DNA of 64,000 bases, from NCBI GenBank assembly GCA_009711615.1, contig VENI01000009.1, positions 62,001 to 126,000 of the forward strand, written 5' to 3'. Both the position numbers and the translations under genes were made by a program. This document shows positions 1-8,205 of the stretch, in pieces. Under the pieces are notes generated by a model. That model worked only from the letters and a program-made list of their open reading frames with translations, did not search any database and had not been told where the DNA came from. This DNA comes from Bacillota bacterium. Its GTDB lineage: Bacteria; Bacillota; Desulfotomaculia; Desulfotomaculales; Desulfohalotomaculaceae. Position 1 is the first letter of the stretch; each line of letters starts with the position of its first letter.

Positions 1-1258
1 GCCGAAAACCTTCCACCGAGGCAAACCACTGCTCGGTAGCCCGGAAGAATACAGGATCTTTACAGCGCCAGCAGTGGGGATAAGAGTGTTTGATTTTCCC
101 CAGATGCACCAGCATGCCCAGTTCTTCCAACTCTTCTATGATTGGTTTATTGGCATCCCAGATTTTCATTCCCTGGAATTTACCTGCTTCAGTTGTAAAA
201 ACACCACTATTGTTCACTGGGGAGATAACTGGCAAATCATATTTCTTGCCCACCTGAAAGTCCTCTTCCCCGTGACCTGGGGCAGTGTGAACACAACCGG
301 TACCAGTTTCGGTGGTAACGTGGTCACCCAATATCACTAGAGATTCTCTATCCATAAATGGATGCTGACACACTACACGTTCTATTTGCTCACCTTTTAT
401 TTCTTTTAGCACCTGTCCTGTTTCCAAACCGGTGGTCTCTAAGTAATTCTTTAACAGTTCCTTAGCAAGTAACTGTTTTTCATCACCCACCTGCACCAAC
501 ACATAGTCCAGTTCTGGATGTAGGGTAATGGCCACGTTGCCCGGCAATGTCCAGGGGGTGGTGGTCCAGATTACCACAGATGCATCTTCCGGCAATAAAC
601 CTTTACCATCTTTAATAGGGAATTTTACATAAATGGAGGGTGATGTTTTATCAGCATACTCCACTTCTGCTTCTGCCAAGGCGGTTTCACAGTCAGCACA
701 CCAGTATACCGGTTTTAAGCCTTTATAAATATAACCGGCTTTGGCCATTTCGCCAAAAACCCTAATTTGCTTAGCTTCATATTTAGGTAACAAGGTAAAG
801 TATGGGTTTTCCCAATCACCCCGTACACCAAGACGTTTAAATTCTTCCCTTTGAATGTCAACAAATTTCAGAGCATAATCTTTACATTTCTTTCTAAAAT
901 CCACCGGATCCAGTTCATGACGGTTAATTTTTTGATTTTTTATCACTTGCTGCTCAATGGGTAGGCCATGGGTATCCCAACCTGGTACATATGGTGCATC
1001 GTAACCAGCCATGGAACGGTATTTTACTATCATGTCCTTTAATATTTTGTTTAGCGTATGACCCAGATGTATATGTCCGTTGGCATAGGGTGGGCCATCA
1101 TGCAGAATGAATTTCTGCTTACCTTCATTCTTCTTCTGCAGTTCCTTATAAATATCAATTTCTTCCCACCATTTTAGTGTTTCAGGTTCTCGGTTAGGTA
1201 AATTGCCCCGCATGGGGAAGTCGGTTTTAGGCAAATTTAAGGTTTTGCCGTAGTCCAT
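1..1258 (-). CDS. ileS: Isoleucyl-tRNA synthetase, N-terminal part (cut by window edge)
   Basis: Charges tRNA-Ile with isoleucine in the cytoplasm. My translation of the minus strand from ATG at 1258 gives about 419 residues with no stop before the window edge, so the C-terminal half lies outside. It begins [18 protein letters not shown], carries the class I motif HDGPPYANG followed by HLGH (residues about 53-67), then the Trp-rich start of the editing domain ([13 protein letters not shown]) and the editing motif [12 protein letters not shown]. The SD is GAGGTG just upstream. A T-box leader precedes it, so expression should respond to uncharged tRNA-Ile. It is the last gene of the divIVA cluster, as in many Firmicutes, but has its own promoter. 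Confidence 0.97.
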   Translation of the reverse strand, partial: MDYGKTLNLPKTDFPMRGNLPNREPETLKWWEEIDIYKELQKKNEGKQKFILHDGPPYANGHIHLGHTLNKILKDMIVKYRSMAGYDAPYVPGWDTHGLPIEQQVIKNQKINRHELDPVDFRKKCKDYALKFVDIQREEFKRLGVRGDWENPYFTLLPKYEAKQIRVFGEMAKAGYIYKGLKPVYWCADCETALAEAEVEYADKTSPSIYVKFPIKDGKGLLPEDASVVIWTTTPWTLPGNVAITLHPELDYVLVQVGDEKQLLAKELLKNYLETTGLETGQVLKEIKGEQIERVVCQHPFMDRESLVILGDHVTTETGTGCVHTAPGHGEEDFQVGKKYDLPVISPVNNSGVFTTEAGKFQGMKIWDANKPIIEELEELGMLVHLGKIKHSYPHCWRCKDPVFFRATEQWFASVEGFR

Positions 1259-1321
1259 TATAAACACCTCTTTATTAAAAATATAATGTGATTAAAATTT
1301 TTAGCATCCTCTAAGACAAAT

Positions 1322-1345
1322 AAAAAAACCGCCCCTCAAGGGACG
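1322..1345 (-). terminator. T-box-controlled terminator of ileS leader
   Basis: Minus strand: CCGTCCC, loop ttga, GGGGCGG, then seven T (1322-1328). The 5' arm lies just 3' of the T-box sequence, as needed for a competing antiterminator. Confidence 0.9.
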
Positions 1346-1588
1346 GATCATTCCGCGGTACCACCCTTGTGAACAGGCATAGTAATACACCTGATCACTT
1401 GAGCACCGTTAACGTCGGTGTCACCGGCACGACCTACTATAATGGTTGTGGTTTTCGACCGTGCACCTCCCGGAGGATGTTCAACAACAGTACTGTACCC
1501 GGTTCCCACCTTCTCGGGCTCTCTGCGACATTTACTGTAGCCTACTATTCCGTTCACAGGCATTATCTAGTTGCAGTTATAAACTAGC
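1322..1588 (-). ncRNA. T-box riboswitch leader of ileS
   Basis: The minus strand between divIVA and ileS holds a full T-box leader. The T-box itself (AGGGTGGTACCGCG) is at 1354-1367. Upstream are Stem I hallmarks: an AGTA motif, AGAGAGC, and a GGTGGGAA distal-loop sequence. A GAAC-ATC segment with ATC at 1476-1478 fits the specifier loop and would read isoleucine. The leader ends in a terminator hairpin at 1329-1345. Small open frames on both strands here are shadows of this RNA. The T-box call is firm; the specifier position is my inference from spacing. Confidence 0.95.
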
Positions 1589-1594
1589 TATTAT

Positions 1595-1623
1595 ATTATA
1601 CAAAAACATGTATTATTGGTCAA
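1595..1623 (-). promoter_or_regulatory. Sigma-A promoter of the ileS T-box leader
   Basis: Minus strand -35 TTGACC (1618-1623), 17-nt spacer, -10 TATAAT (1595-1600). Close to consensus, and placed about 25 nt downstream of the divIVA stop, so ileS is transcribed separately from the divIVA operon. Confidence 0.85.
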
Positions 1624-1647
1624 CTTTTGACACTTAATGATTCCTAT

Positions 1648-2181
1648 TTAACCTACCTGCTTGTCTTCATTTAATTCGCCATCTAAAATCTCACTTGGCT
1701 GCTGCCTTACCTCATCCTCGTGAATCAACTCTAATTGGGTTTCCAAAAATGTCTTAAACTTGGCTTTAAAAACCTGGGCTTGTTTTTGCATTTGCCGGTA
1801 TGTCTCCATTATTTCTTCCACTTGCGATTCTGCTGCAGCAATTTTTTCTTTTCCCTCTTCTTCTGCATCTTGAATTATTTTCTCTGAACGTTGGTAAGCA
1901 CCCTGCATTATCACTTTAATTTCTTTATCTGTATTTTCCCTTAGTTCCTGGGCATTTTTTTGGGCCATTACCATGGTATCTTTTATTGCCTGCTCTAATT
2001 CTTGGTATTGTTCATGGCGGCCTTCACAGTCAGCTATTCTCTTTTTTAATTGCTCATTTTCTTGCAGCATCTGTTCCATAGAGTCGGCAACTTCATCTAA
2101 AAACTTATCCACCTGGCGTTCATCATAGCCACGAAACCCTTTTTTTAATTCTTTTTGACGAATATCAAGGGGGGTAAGCAA
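1648..2181 (-). CDS. divIVA: DivIVA, cell pole/division septum protein
   Basis: Coiled-coil protein that binds curved membrane at poles and septa and recruits partners for division and sporulation. The N-terminus LTPLDIRQKELKKGFRGYD followed by VDKFLDEVADS is the DivIVA signature, and the rest is heptad-rich coiled coil with an acidic tail (about 177 residues, usual size). I chose TTG at 2181, nine bases after GGAGG, giving MLTPLDI; a TTG at 2187 is also in frame but only three bases from the SD. It is the distal gene of the ylmE-sepF-proC-yggT-ylmH-divIVA operon. Confidence 0.96.
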   Translation of the reverse strand: MLTPLDIRQKELKKGFRGYDERQVDKFLDEVADSMEQMLQENEQLKKRIADCEGRHEQYQELEQAIKDTMVMAQKNAQELRENTDKEIKVIMQGAYQRSEKIIQDAEEEGKEKIAAAESQVEEIMETYRQMQKQAQVFKAKFKTFLETQLELIHEDEVRQQPSEILDGELNEDKQVG

Positions 2182-2235
2182 ACCCAAGCACCTCCAGCAT
2201 TAGTTACTATTTAGCATTCGAAAAGAAGCACCTTT

Positions 2236-3030
2236 TTAAATATACTTATGTAACACCAGATAAGTCCGCCCTTTCTTGGTGCTACCCTTTATTTCCTTAA
2301 CCTTCACCCTACCCCGCCCCCGAAAGGAAAGCATGTCTCCCTCATCTATCTGGGCGGCGGGGTTACTGCATGGGCACCAGTTTAGATTTAACCGCTCAGC
2401 TTTTATCTCCCTAGCCACTTTGCTACGAGATGTACCGTAGCCTGCTGCAGCAATAGCATCTAGCCTCATTGACGCCACCGTGGTGTTAATCACTTTTATT
2501 CTTGGCTGGGGTATAATTAACTGCTGCCGGCTTATTTCCTTCACATCAACGTTAACTTTACCAATTTTAGTTAAATTAGCTCTTATAAAAGGTGCAATTA
2601 CGGCATCAACAATTAACTGGGCTCCATCCTGGTTTACAATGATATCTCCCAGCTTGTCTCTTTTTAAACCTAGACCCATCAGAGACCCTAGGAAATCCCT
2701 GTGGCTCACCTTTGCCATTTTAAAATTACCTTCCACCAGTAAGTATGAAAGCTGTGGATCAACCTGTTCCGATAGCATGTATTCCGGATAAATTAACACC
2801 CTGGCCCTCTCAGCTTCAGGATAACCGCCGTCGGCAATAACTTCCAAGTCTGAAACAGGTTTTATTACAGAAAATACTAGACCCGTGTGATACGGGTCAT
2901 AAAAGTCTGTAACTGCAGGTTGGTGAGTTTTTAATACAACTTCCGCCAGATCTATCGCCCTGGCCAGCAATATTCTTTCTTCCGTGCTGGAAAAGCTATT
3001 TAATATTTTATCCCGATCAATCAAAACCAT
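2236..3030 (-). CDS. ylmH: YlmH, S4-domain RNA-binding protein
   Basis: 264 residues with a C-terminal S4 RNA-binding domain (about 187-245, around LDAIAAAGYGTSRSKVAREI). Members of this family sit beside divIVA in Firmicutes, and B. subtilis YlmH has been linked to rescue of stalled ribosomes; that role is family knowledge, not visible here. The N-terminal and central regions match the YlmH arrangement. ATG at 3030 abuts the yggT stop, suggesting translational coupling, with a weak AAGG about 12 nt upstream. Confidence 0.92.
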   Translation of the reverse strand: MVLIDRDKILNSFSSTEERILLARAIDLAEVVLKTHQPAVTDFYDPYHTGLVFSVIKPVSDLEVIADGGYPEAERARVLIYPEYMLSEQVDPQLSYLLVEGNFKMAKVSHRDFLGSLMGLGLKRDKLGDIIVNQDGAQLIVDAVIAPFIRANLTKIGKVNVDVKEISRQQLIIPQPRIKVINTTVASMRLDAIAAAGYGTSRSKVAREIKAERLNLNWCPCSNPAAQIDEGDMLSFRGRGRVKVKEIKGSTKKGRTYLVLHKYI

Positions 3031-3297
3031 CTAGAATATCAGCCTTACTAAAGGCAACACAACCCAGTATTCAAGAATATTTAGCGCAAAGAATGCAGCA
3101 ATGGGTGAAAAATCAATCATTCCCATTGGTGGAATTATTCGCCGGAAAATACTCAAATACGGTTCTGTCAGTTCATAAATATACCTAATTATTGGACTGT
3201 ATGGATTATGTTTTACAAAGGATAACACAATCCGTGCTATTAAAATAAACTTGTATACTTCAAAAGCAACACTTATGGCATCATAGATAATATACAT
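3031..3297 (-). CDS. ylmG: YggT/YlmG family membrane protein
   Basis: Small membrane protein, 88 residues, with two hydrophobic segments (about 8-25 and 62-85) separated by the family motif IVLSFVKHNPYSPIIRYIYELTEPYLS (shown here only as landmarks: NPYSPIIRYI, TEPYLS). The family is tied to division and, in plastids, to nucleoid and thylakoid organisation; the molecular role is unclear. ATG follows AGGTGG at four bases. It lies between proC and ylmH in the sepF-divIVA operon. Confidence 0.93.
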   Translation of the reverse strand: MYIIYDAISVAFEVYKFILIARIVLSFVKHNPYSPIIRYIYELTEPYLSIFRRIIPPMGMIDFSPIAAFFALNILEYWVVLPLVRLIF

Positions 3298-3312
3298 TCA
3301 TCCACCTCATTG

Positions 3313-4134
3313 TCATTTTAACCTTTCTGACATCTGCTTAGACTGCTCAGCTGCAGCCATTACGGCATTCATCAGTGTCACTCTGAGTCCGCCGTCTTCC
3401 AGTTGGTACATACCTGCGGCTGTAGTGCCACCAGGGGTGGTTACCATATCTTTTAATCGTCCAGGGTGTTCACCGGTGTCTTGCGCCATTTTAGCTGCAC
3501 CCATCATGGTTTGCACTGTTAATTCAGTAGCTGTTTTTCTAGGTAGACCGACCCTTACTCCAGCATCTATCAGCGCTTCCAAGATCACATACATATACGC
3601 CGGGCCGCTACCAGATAAACCAGTAACAGCGTTTAATAGATCTTCCTTTACAGTGACCACGTTACCAACTGAACTAAAAATTGTTTCACAGGCATCTTTA
3701 TGTTCTTTTAGTGCATACCTTCCACCTGCCAGTGCACTTGCCCCTTCAGAAACAAGACAAGCGGTGTTGGTCATCACCCTGACCACTGGCACCTCGCCTA
3801 GAATATTTTCTATGTAACTGGTGGGGATTCCTGCTGCAAAAGTAATAAACCAGTGATTTTTGTCGATACTTGGTTTTATCTCGGTTAAAACCTCGCCCAC
3901 CACCTGGGGTTTTACTGCCAGAATTAATACATCAGCAAAGTTCAGCAGTTCCTTATTGCTTGTTACTTTATTTATTCCTTTTTGCTCTTCTAACATCAGT
4001 AGACGTTCTGTGTCCGGGTCACTAACATAAATATCTTTGGCATTTACCATTTCACTCTGCACCATGCCACTAATTAACGCCTCGGCCATCACGCCCGCTC
4101 CGATAAACCCTATTGAGTGCCCCAGTTGAGGCAT
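3313..4134 (-). CDS. proC: Pyrroline-5-carboxylate reductase
   Basis: Final step of proline synthesis: NAD(P)H-dependent reduction of 1-pyrroline-5-carboxylate to proline. 273 residues, normal length. N-terminal Rossmann motif GFIGAGVMAEALISG (residues 9-23) and the C-terminal dimer-domain signature GLSGSGPAYMYVILEALIDAG then PRKTATELTVQTM identify the family. ATG at 4134 has GGAGG seven bases upstream. proC inside the sepF-yggT cluster is a common Firmicute and actinobacterial arrangement. Confidence 0.97.
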   Translation of the reverse strand: MPQLGHSIGFIGAGVMAEALISGMVQSEMVNAKDIYVSDPDTERLLMLEEQKGINKVTSNKELLNFADVLILAVKPQVVGEVLTEIKPSIDKNHWFITFAAGIPTSYIENILGEVPVVRVMTNTACLVSEGASALAGGRYALKEHKDACETIFSSVGNVVTVKEDLLNAVTGLSGSGPAYMYVILEALIDAGVRVGLPRKTATELTVQTMMGAAKMAQDTGEHPGRLKDMVTTPGGTTAAGMYQLEDGGLRVTLMNAVMAAAEQSKQMSERLK

Positions 4135-4157
4135 ACAATCGCCTCCTATTTATTATG

Positions 4158-4595
4158 TTATGATTGAAAAATAGAGAAAATACCCTTCTCACGTACCTGT
4201 TCTTTTAAGTCATTGGCAATGTCTATATTATTGGGAACAAACAAGAAAATGTTTTTACCTACTTTTTGCATACTGCCACCTAAAGCATATGTGGTGCCAC
4301 TCATAAAATCAATTACCCGTTGAGCCAGATCGGCATCTGCTTTTTCCAAATTCACTATTACCGGTCGGTGATTTTTTAAATTGTCAGCTATCTCTTGCAC
4401 TTCTTCATAAGAAGAGGGTTCTGACAACACCACTTGGACTTGCCTCTGAGTATGTAGACTAACTACTGTACCCTTTCGCTTGCCCATCTTACCTTCTTCA
4501 TCCGGGGATCCATCTAGCTGCTCCTCATCGTAGAAGTCTTCTTCCTCTTCCAGCCCCATAACCCCCATTATCTTATCAAAAAATTTTTTACTCAC
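4158..4595 (-). CDS. sepF: SepF, FtsZ-bundling division protein
   Basis: Membrane-associated protein that anchors and bundles FtsZ. The N-terminal SKKFFDKIMGVMGL is an amphipathic membrane-targeting helix, then an acidic linker, and the SepF domain (about 45-140) with NLEKADADLAQRVIDFMSG and the YALGGSMQKVG turn. About 145 residues, usual size. I prefer GTG at 4595, four bases past GGGGGAG; the TTG one codon upstream touches the SD. It should cooperate with FtsA and FtsZ encoded at 34-37 kb. Confidence 0.95.
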   Translation of the reverse strand: MSKKFFDKIMGVMGLEEEEDFYDEEQLDGSPDEEGKMGKRKGTVVSLHTQRQVQVVLSEPSSYEEVQEIADNLKNHRPVIVNLEKADADLAQRVIDFMSGTTYALGGSMQKVGKNIFLFVPNNIDIANDLKEQVREKGIFSIFQS

Positions 4596-4612
4596 CAAAC
4601 TCCCCCCTTATC

Positions 4613-5287
4613 TCACCCACGAAATAATGCCGAACCTATTCTTACTATATCTGAACCCTCTTCCACTGCCACTTCATAATCATTGGACATTCCCATAGAT
4701 GTAAGACTTATCTGTGGCCATTTTTGATTAAGTTTTTGCCGAAGGTTATGTAATTCCCTAAAAATGGGTCTTACTTCTTCAGGGTTGTCCACAAAAGGTG
4801 CCATTGTCATCAACCCTTTAATGTTAAGACCCGGTAACTGAACTACCTCCTTAACAAACTCCTCTAGTTCCCTTGGAGGTAATCCAAATTTGGTTTCTTC
4901 TCCAGATACGTTTACTTGTATTAGTACATCCACCGTTATCCCTCTGAATGAAGCAATACGACTAATAGTTTCAGCTAACTTCCAGCGGTCGAGAGAGTGG
5001 ACTAACACCACTTTGTTAACCATATATTTTACTTTATTGGTCTGTAAATGTCCAATTAAATGCCAATTCACATTAGGCATTTGTTCATATTTGTTTAATA
5101 GTTCCTGAACCCTATTCTCAGCAAAGTCTGTTATTCCCTCTGCAGAAACCTTTTTGACTTCTTCTATCGTTACCTTTTTGGTCACTGCCAGTAATTTAAC
5201 GACACCCGGTCTTCTGCCACCACGTTTTTCCGCTTTCTGTATTCTCTCTTTTATTAAATTCAAATTTGTTGGCACATCTAAAACCAT
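4613..5287 (-). CDS. ylmE: YggS/YlmE family PLP homeostasis protein
   Basis: Pyridoxal-phosphate-binding protein of the YggS/PROSC family, without known catalytic activity, that controls free PLP. About 224 residues. Motifs: LLAVTKKVT (PLP lysine near residue 37), FAENRVQEL, WHLIGHLQTNK, GLMTMAPF, and SMGMSNDYEVAVEEGSDIVR near the C-terminus. ATG at 5287 lies seven bases after AGGGGA. Its position directly before sepF is the classic ylmE-ylmF order. Confidence 0.95.
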   Translation of the reverse strand: MVLDVPTNLNLIKERIQKAEKRGGRRPGVVKLLAVTKKVTIEEVKKVSAEGITDFAENRVQELLNKYEQMPNVNWHLIGHLQTNKVKYMVNKVVLVHSLDRWKLAETISRIASFRGITVDVLIQVNVSGEETKFGLPPRELEEFVKEVVQLPGLNIKGLMTMAPFVDNPEEVRPIFRELHNLRQKLNQKWPQISLTSMGMSNDYEVAVEEGSDIVRIGSALFRG

Positions 5288-5313
5288 CAAAATATCCCCT
5301 TTAAACCGTTTAT

Positions 5314-6282
5314 CTATTGAGTAGTTATAATGTCTCTATCTTTAATCAACTGCGGACTTATAATATAACGGTTACCATTAATTAAATTTCCGCTACTTAC
5401 TGCTGCCTTTCCTTTTAAAACACCTTGCAAATCTATCGGAACCCAAGTGGCTTTTTTCTTGTATAACTTGTATAGCCCTGGCTTGCCGTTTCTGTACACC
5501 AAGGATTCTTCTGATACTATAAATCCTGTAAGTTCCTTTCTTAGCACTTCTATATTGACATCTCTAAGCTGTATTAGCCCACCGGGGCATTCATTAACTT
5601 TTAACAGTACTGACTGCTTATCTTCAACTGTCGTTGTTTTTACAATATAACCAGTAAACCAGCTGTTTTTGTGTTTCAACCTTAATGATTTATCTTGGGA
5701 TAATTGTTCAGCAGGAATATCCTTTTTATCAACCTCCAAATATAAATAGACTGGCTTAAGGTTTTCCACCAGTTTAATAATCGGTTGACCTTTTTCCACC
5801 GCTTGCTGTTGTTTATTGTCTGTTAATTCTGTCCTTATTTTATCTATTTGGGATAGTTCTAATACATTTGCCGTTTCTAACTGTAGCACACCCTCTAACC
5901 CATCAATATTTGTACTTACCACACCAGCACAGGGAGCATAAATGGTTTTTTCTTTTGAACCTTCAGGAGAAATCAAACTCACCCTAGTCACTTTTGCCAC
6001 TTCAGTACCAGCAGCAACCCGTTCTCCGTTATCAACTAGCATGGAAACTTGTCCACTCAGCGGAGCTTTAATCACTTTCTCCTCTTTGATTAGCAAGCCT
6101 GTTGCAAAAACTGTTTCCTGAACCGCACTGTCTTTAATACTTTCTATATCTATTAGATAGTTAAGTAAAATTGGTCGTATTAAAATGGTAATGGTCCACA
6201 CCATTACAGAGGTTAATAATATGATAACACTCCCGCTTATAAAAAGCTTTTTTTTACGAACATTCACCTTATTTCTTTGCAC
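5314..6282 (-). CDS. HlyD-like membrane-anchored adaptor protein
   Basis: 322 residues, one N-terminal membrane segment (about 14-37), then an extracytoplasmic part with a biotinyl-lipoyl-like half motif (VIKAPLSGQVSMLVDNGERV, about 69-88) and a second beta-barrel part. This matches the HlyD/YknX-type adaptors seen next to ylmE in several clostridia; its partner transporter is not in the window. GTG start with AGGAG six bases upstream. Its place directly before ylmE suggests an envelope or division-linked role, which is inference. Confidence 0.8.
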   Translation of the reverse strand: MQRNKVNVRKKKLFISGSVIILLTSVMVWTITILIRPILLNYLIDIESIKDSAVQETVFATGLLIKEEKVIKAPLSGQVSMLVDNGERVAAGTEVAKVTRVSLISPEGSKEKTIYAPCAGVVSTNIDGLEGVLQLETANVLELSQIDKIRTELTDNKQQQAVEKGQPIIKLVENLKPVYLYLEVDKKDIPAEQLSQDKSLRLKHKNSWFTGYIVKTTTVEDKQSVLLKVNECPGGLIQLRDVNIEVLRKELTGFIVSEESLVYRNGKPGLYKLYKKKATWVPIDLQGVLKGKAAVSSGNLINGNRYIISPQLIKDRDIITTQ

Positions 6283-6358
6283 AGCATTTCTCCTGTCTGA
6301 AATAAACTAAAGTTCTATCGCTTTTTTATTCGACATCACCTTTTCCATATCCTGCTAA

Positions 6359-6390
6359 AAAAGGGTGCGTTAAACGCACCCTTTTAAAAA
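6359..6390 (-). terminator. Terminator after phoU
   Basis: AAAAGGGTGCGT, loop taa, ACGCACCCTTTT; perfect 12-bp stem flanked by A and T runs on both sides, so it could work in either direction. It closes the pstB-phoU unit. Confidence 0.9.
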
Positions 6391-6427
6391 AATTAATCTA
6401 TTTAAATTTGTAATGTTCTATTGGTTC

Positions 6428-7084
6428 CTAGTTAAGCTCTTCTTTCTCACCAGTCACCAGATAAATTACATTCTCGCCAATATTAGTAGCATGATCACCA
6501 ATTCGTTCTAAAAATCTACTTACAAATAACAAATATGTTGCCTGCCCAACTATTTCAGGGTCTTTTTTCATGTATTTTACCAGTTCCCTAAAAACTTGAT
6601 GGTAGATGTCATCCACCTCATCATCGTTATCACACATTTGTCTTGCCTTGTTTACATCACCTTGCACATATGCATCAAGACCATCACTCACCATGTCCTG
6701 TACAAGCTTTGCCATATGAGTTAGGCTTACCAACGGTTTAATTAGATTTTTATCTGCTAAACACATGGTTGTGCGAGCAATATCCACTGCATGGTCACCA
6801 ATACGCTCTAAGCTCACTAGTATTTTAATGCCAGTTATAACAACTCGCAGGTCCTTGGCCATTGGTTGCTGGGTGGCAATCAACGTGATGCATTTATCCT
6901 CAATTTCATCTTTTAGGCCATCTATAATATCGTCGCCTTCAATTACTTTTGAAGCTAGTACAACATCTTGATTATTCAAGGACAGCATGGAATTGTAGAT
7001 CGATTCTTCCACCAGGCTGGCCATGCGAAGAATGTCCTGCTGTATTTCCACTAACGATTTCTCAAAGTTTGATCTCACTGTCAA
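6428..7084 (-). CDS. phoU: PhoU, phosphate signalling regulator
   Basis: Cytoplasmic negative regulator that links the Pst transporter to the PhoR kinase. 218 residues, two PhoU helical-bundle domains, each with the metal-binding E-R-I-G-D-H signature: LVSLERIGDHAVDIART (near 88-104) and FLERIGDHATNIGENVIYL (near 192-210). TTG start with GGAGG eight bases upstream. It follows pstB, as in most pst operons, but pstS, pstC and pstA are not here. Confidence 0.97.
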   Translation of the reverse strand: MTVRSNFEKSLVEIQQDILRMASLVEESIYNSMLSLNNQDVVLASKVIEGDDIIDGLKDEIEDKCITLIATQQPMAKDLRVVITGIKILVSLERIGDHAVDIARTTMCLADKNLIKPLVSLTHMAKLVQDMVSDGLDAYVQGDVNKARQMCDNDDEVDDIYHQVFRELVKYMKKDPEIVGQATYLLFVSRFLERIGDHATNIGENVIYLVTGEKEELN

Positions 7085-7103
7085 TTATATAACCTCCAAT
7101 TAT

Positions 7104-7862
7104 CTAACCAAATCGGCCAGTGATGTAGTCCTCAGTTCGTTTATCTTTAGGCATGGTAAAGATAACATCGGTGTCACCGGACTCTACTAGGTCACCATTT
7201 AAAAAGAATGCAGTGGTATCTGAAACCCTGGCTGCCTGTTGCATGTTATGAGTTACTATGATAATTGTATATTTATCCTTTAGATCCCGGATTAATTCCT
7301 CAATTTTTAGTGTTGATACTGGGTCCAGAGCAGAGGTGGGTTCGTCCATTAATACTACCTCTGGTTCAACAGCCAGCAACCTGGCAATACAAAGGCGCTG
7401 TTGTTGTCCACCGGATAACCCCAGTGCAGATTTGTACAGCCTTTCCTGAACTTCATCCCATAGTGCGGACCCACGTAAACTCTTCTCAACTATTTCATCA
7501 AGCTTCTTCTTATTCTTCACACCATGAATCCGTGGTCCATAGGCTACATTGTCATATACCGACATGGGAAAAGGATTTGGCTTTTGAAAAACCATTCCAA
7601 CCTTTTTTCGTAACCCAACCACATCAATGTCTGGTCCGTATATGTCAACTCTATCCATTTCCACTTTTCCCTCAACACGTACACCTTCGATCAAATCATT
7701 CATTCGGTTCAGGGTGCGCAGAAAAGTTGATTTACCGCAACCTGAAGGCCCAATTAATGCTGTTACATGTTTTTCTAAGACTTCTAAACAAACTTCATTT
7801 AATGCTTGGAAGTCTTTATAAAACAAACTTAAATTTTGCACTGACATTTTGCTGTTATTCAA
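7104..7862 (-). CDS. pstB: PstB, phosphate ABC transporter ATPase
   Basis: ATPase subunit that drives high-affinity phosphate import. 252 residues with Walker [10 protein letters not shown] (about 38-46), the Pst-specific stretch [20 protein letters not shown], signature LSGGQQQRL and Walker [17 protein letters not shown] start behind AGGAGG. The membrane and binding-protein partners are missing from this locus, so PstB must work with subunits encoded elsewhere, or the locus serves regulation. PhoP-box-like repeats lie upstream at 8168-8195. Confidence 0.97.
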   Translation of the reverse strand: MNNSKMSVQNLSLFYKDFQALNEVCLEVLEKHVTALIGPSGCGKSTFLRTLNRMNDLIEGVRVEGKVEMDRVDIYGPDIDVVGLRKKVGMVFQKPNPFPMSVYDNVAYGPRIHGVKNKKKLDEIVEKSLRGSALWDEVQERLYKSALGLSGGQQQRLCIARLLAVEPEVVLMDEPTSALDPVSTLKIEELIRDLKDKYTIIIVTHNMQQAARVSDTTAFFLNGDLVESGDTDVIFTMPKDKRTEDYITGRFG

Positions 7863-7990
7863 AATTCAGGCCTCCTTACATAGCCAATAAATATTTCCTG
7901 GTTTAAGAAGAACAAAAGAATCTTGCTAGTTTTCGAATTCTCATGGCCTAAGATATACTCACCTTCACAAAGTAGCATTTATAACTTTTT

Positions 7991-8012
7991 AGGGCTTGAT
8001 ACATCAAGCCCT
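7991..8012. repeat. Hairpin in the pstB leader
   Basis: Perfect 9-bp inverted repeat AGGGCTTGA, loop taca, TCAAGCCCT, lying 129 nt upstream of the pstB start. On the minus strand it is followed by A-rich sequence, not T, so it is not a standard terminator; it would sit in the 5' UTR of pstB. Confidence 0.6.
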
Positions 8013-8141
8013 ATTACATATTATAATTATGCAAGGTACTAATTTATTTTTAAAAAATAAATATACCTACCATTGTTTTCTTTCCAAATAACCTTACTCG
8101 TTAAATAGTGTATAAATAGAATCATTCGGTCAACCACTTCA

Positions 8142-8195
8142 ATTTTACCAGTTACTTTTTATATTAGTGTTTACTTTAAGTTAACTTTTTGTTAA
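8142..8195 (-). promoter_or_regulatory. PhoP-box promoter upstream of pstB-phoU
   Basis: On the minus strand three TTAACA-like hexamers recur every 11 nt: TTAACA (8190-8195), TTAACT (8179-8184), TAAACA (8168-8173). That is the direct-repeat layout of PhoP boxes in Bacillus. Twenty bases further on is an extended -10, TGG-TAAAAT (8142-8150). The 343-nt gap 7863-8205 between phoR and pstB otherwise holds only the hairpin at 7991-8012. Confidence 0.7.
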
Positions 8196-8205
8196 TGAGA
8201 ATCTA

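Noticed and set aside
1348-1637. Open frames of 60-72 codons on both strands before ileS
   Set aside because: They coincide with the T-box leader RNA and have no SD or family match.
7265-7906. 213-codon open frame antisense to pstB
   Set aside because: It mirrors the conserved pstB codons, has no SD, and no recognisable domain; shadow of pstB.
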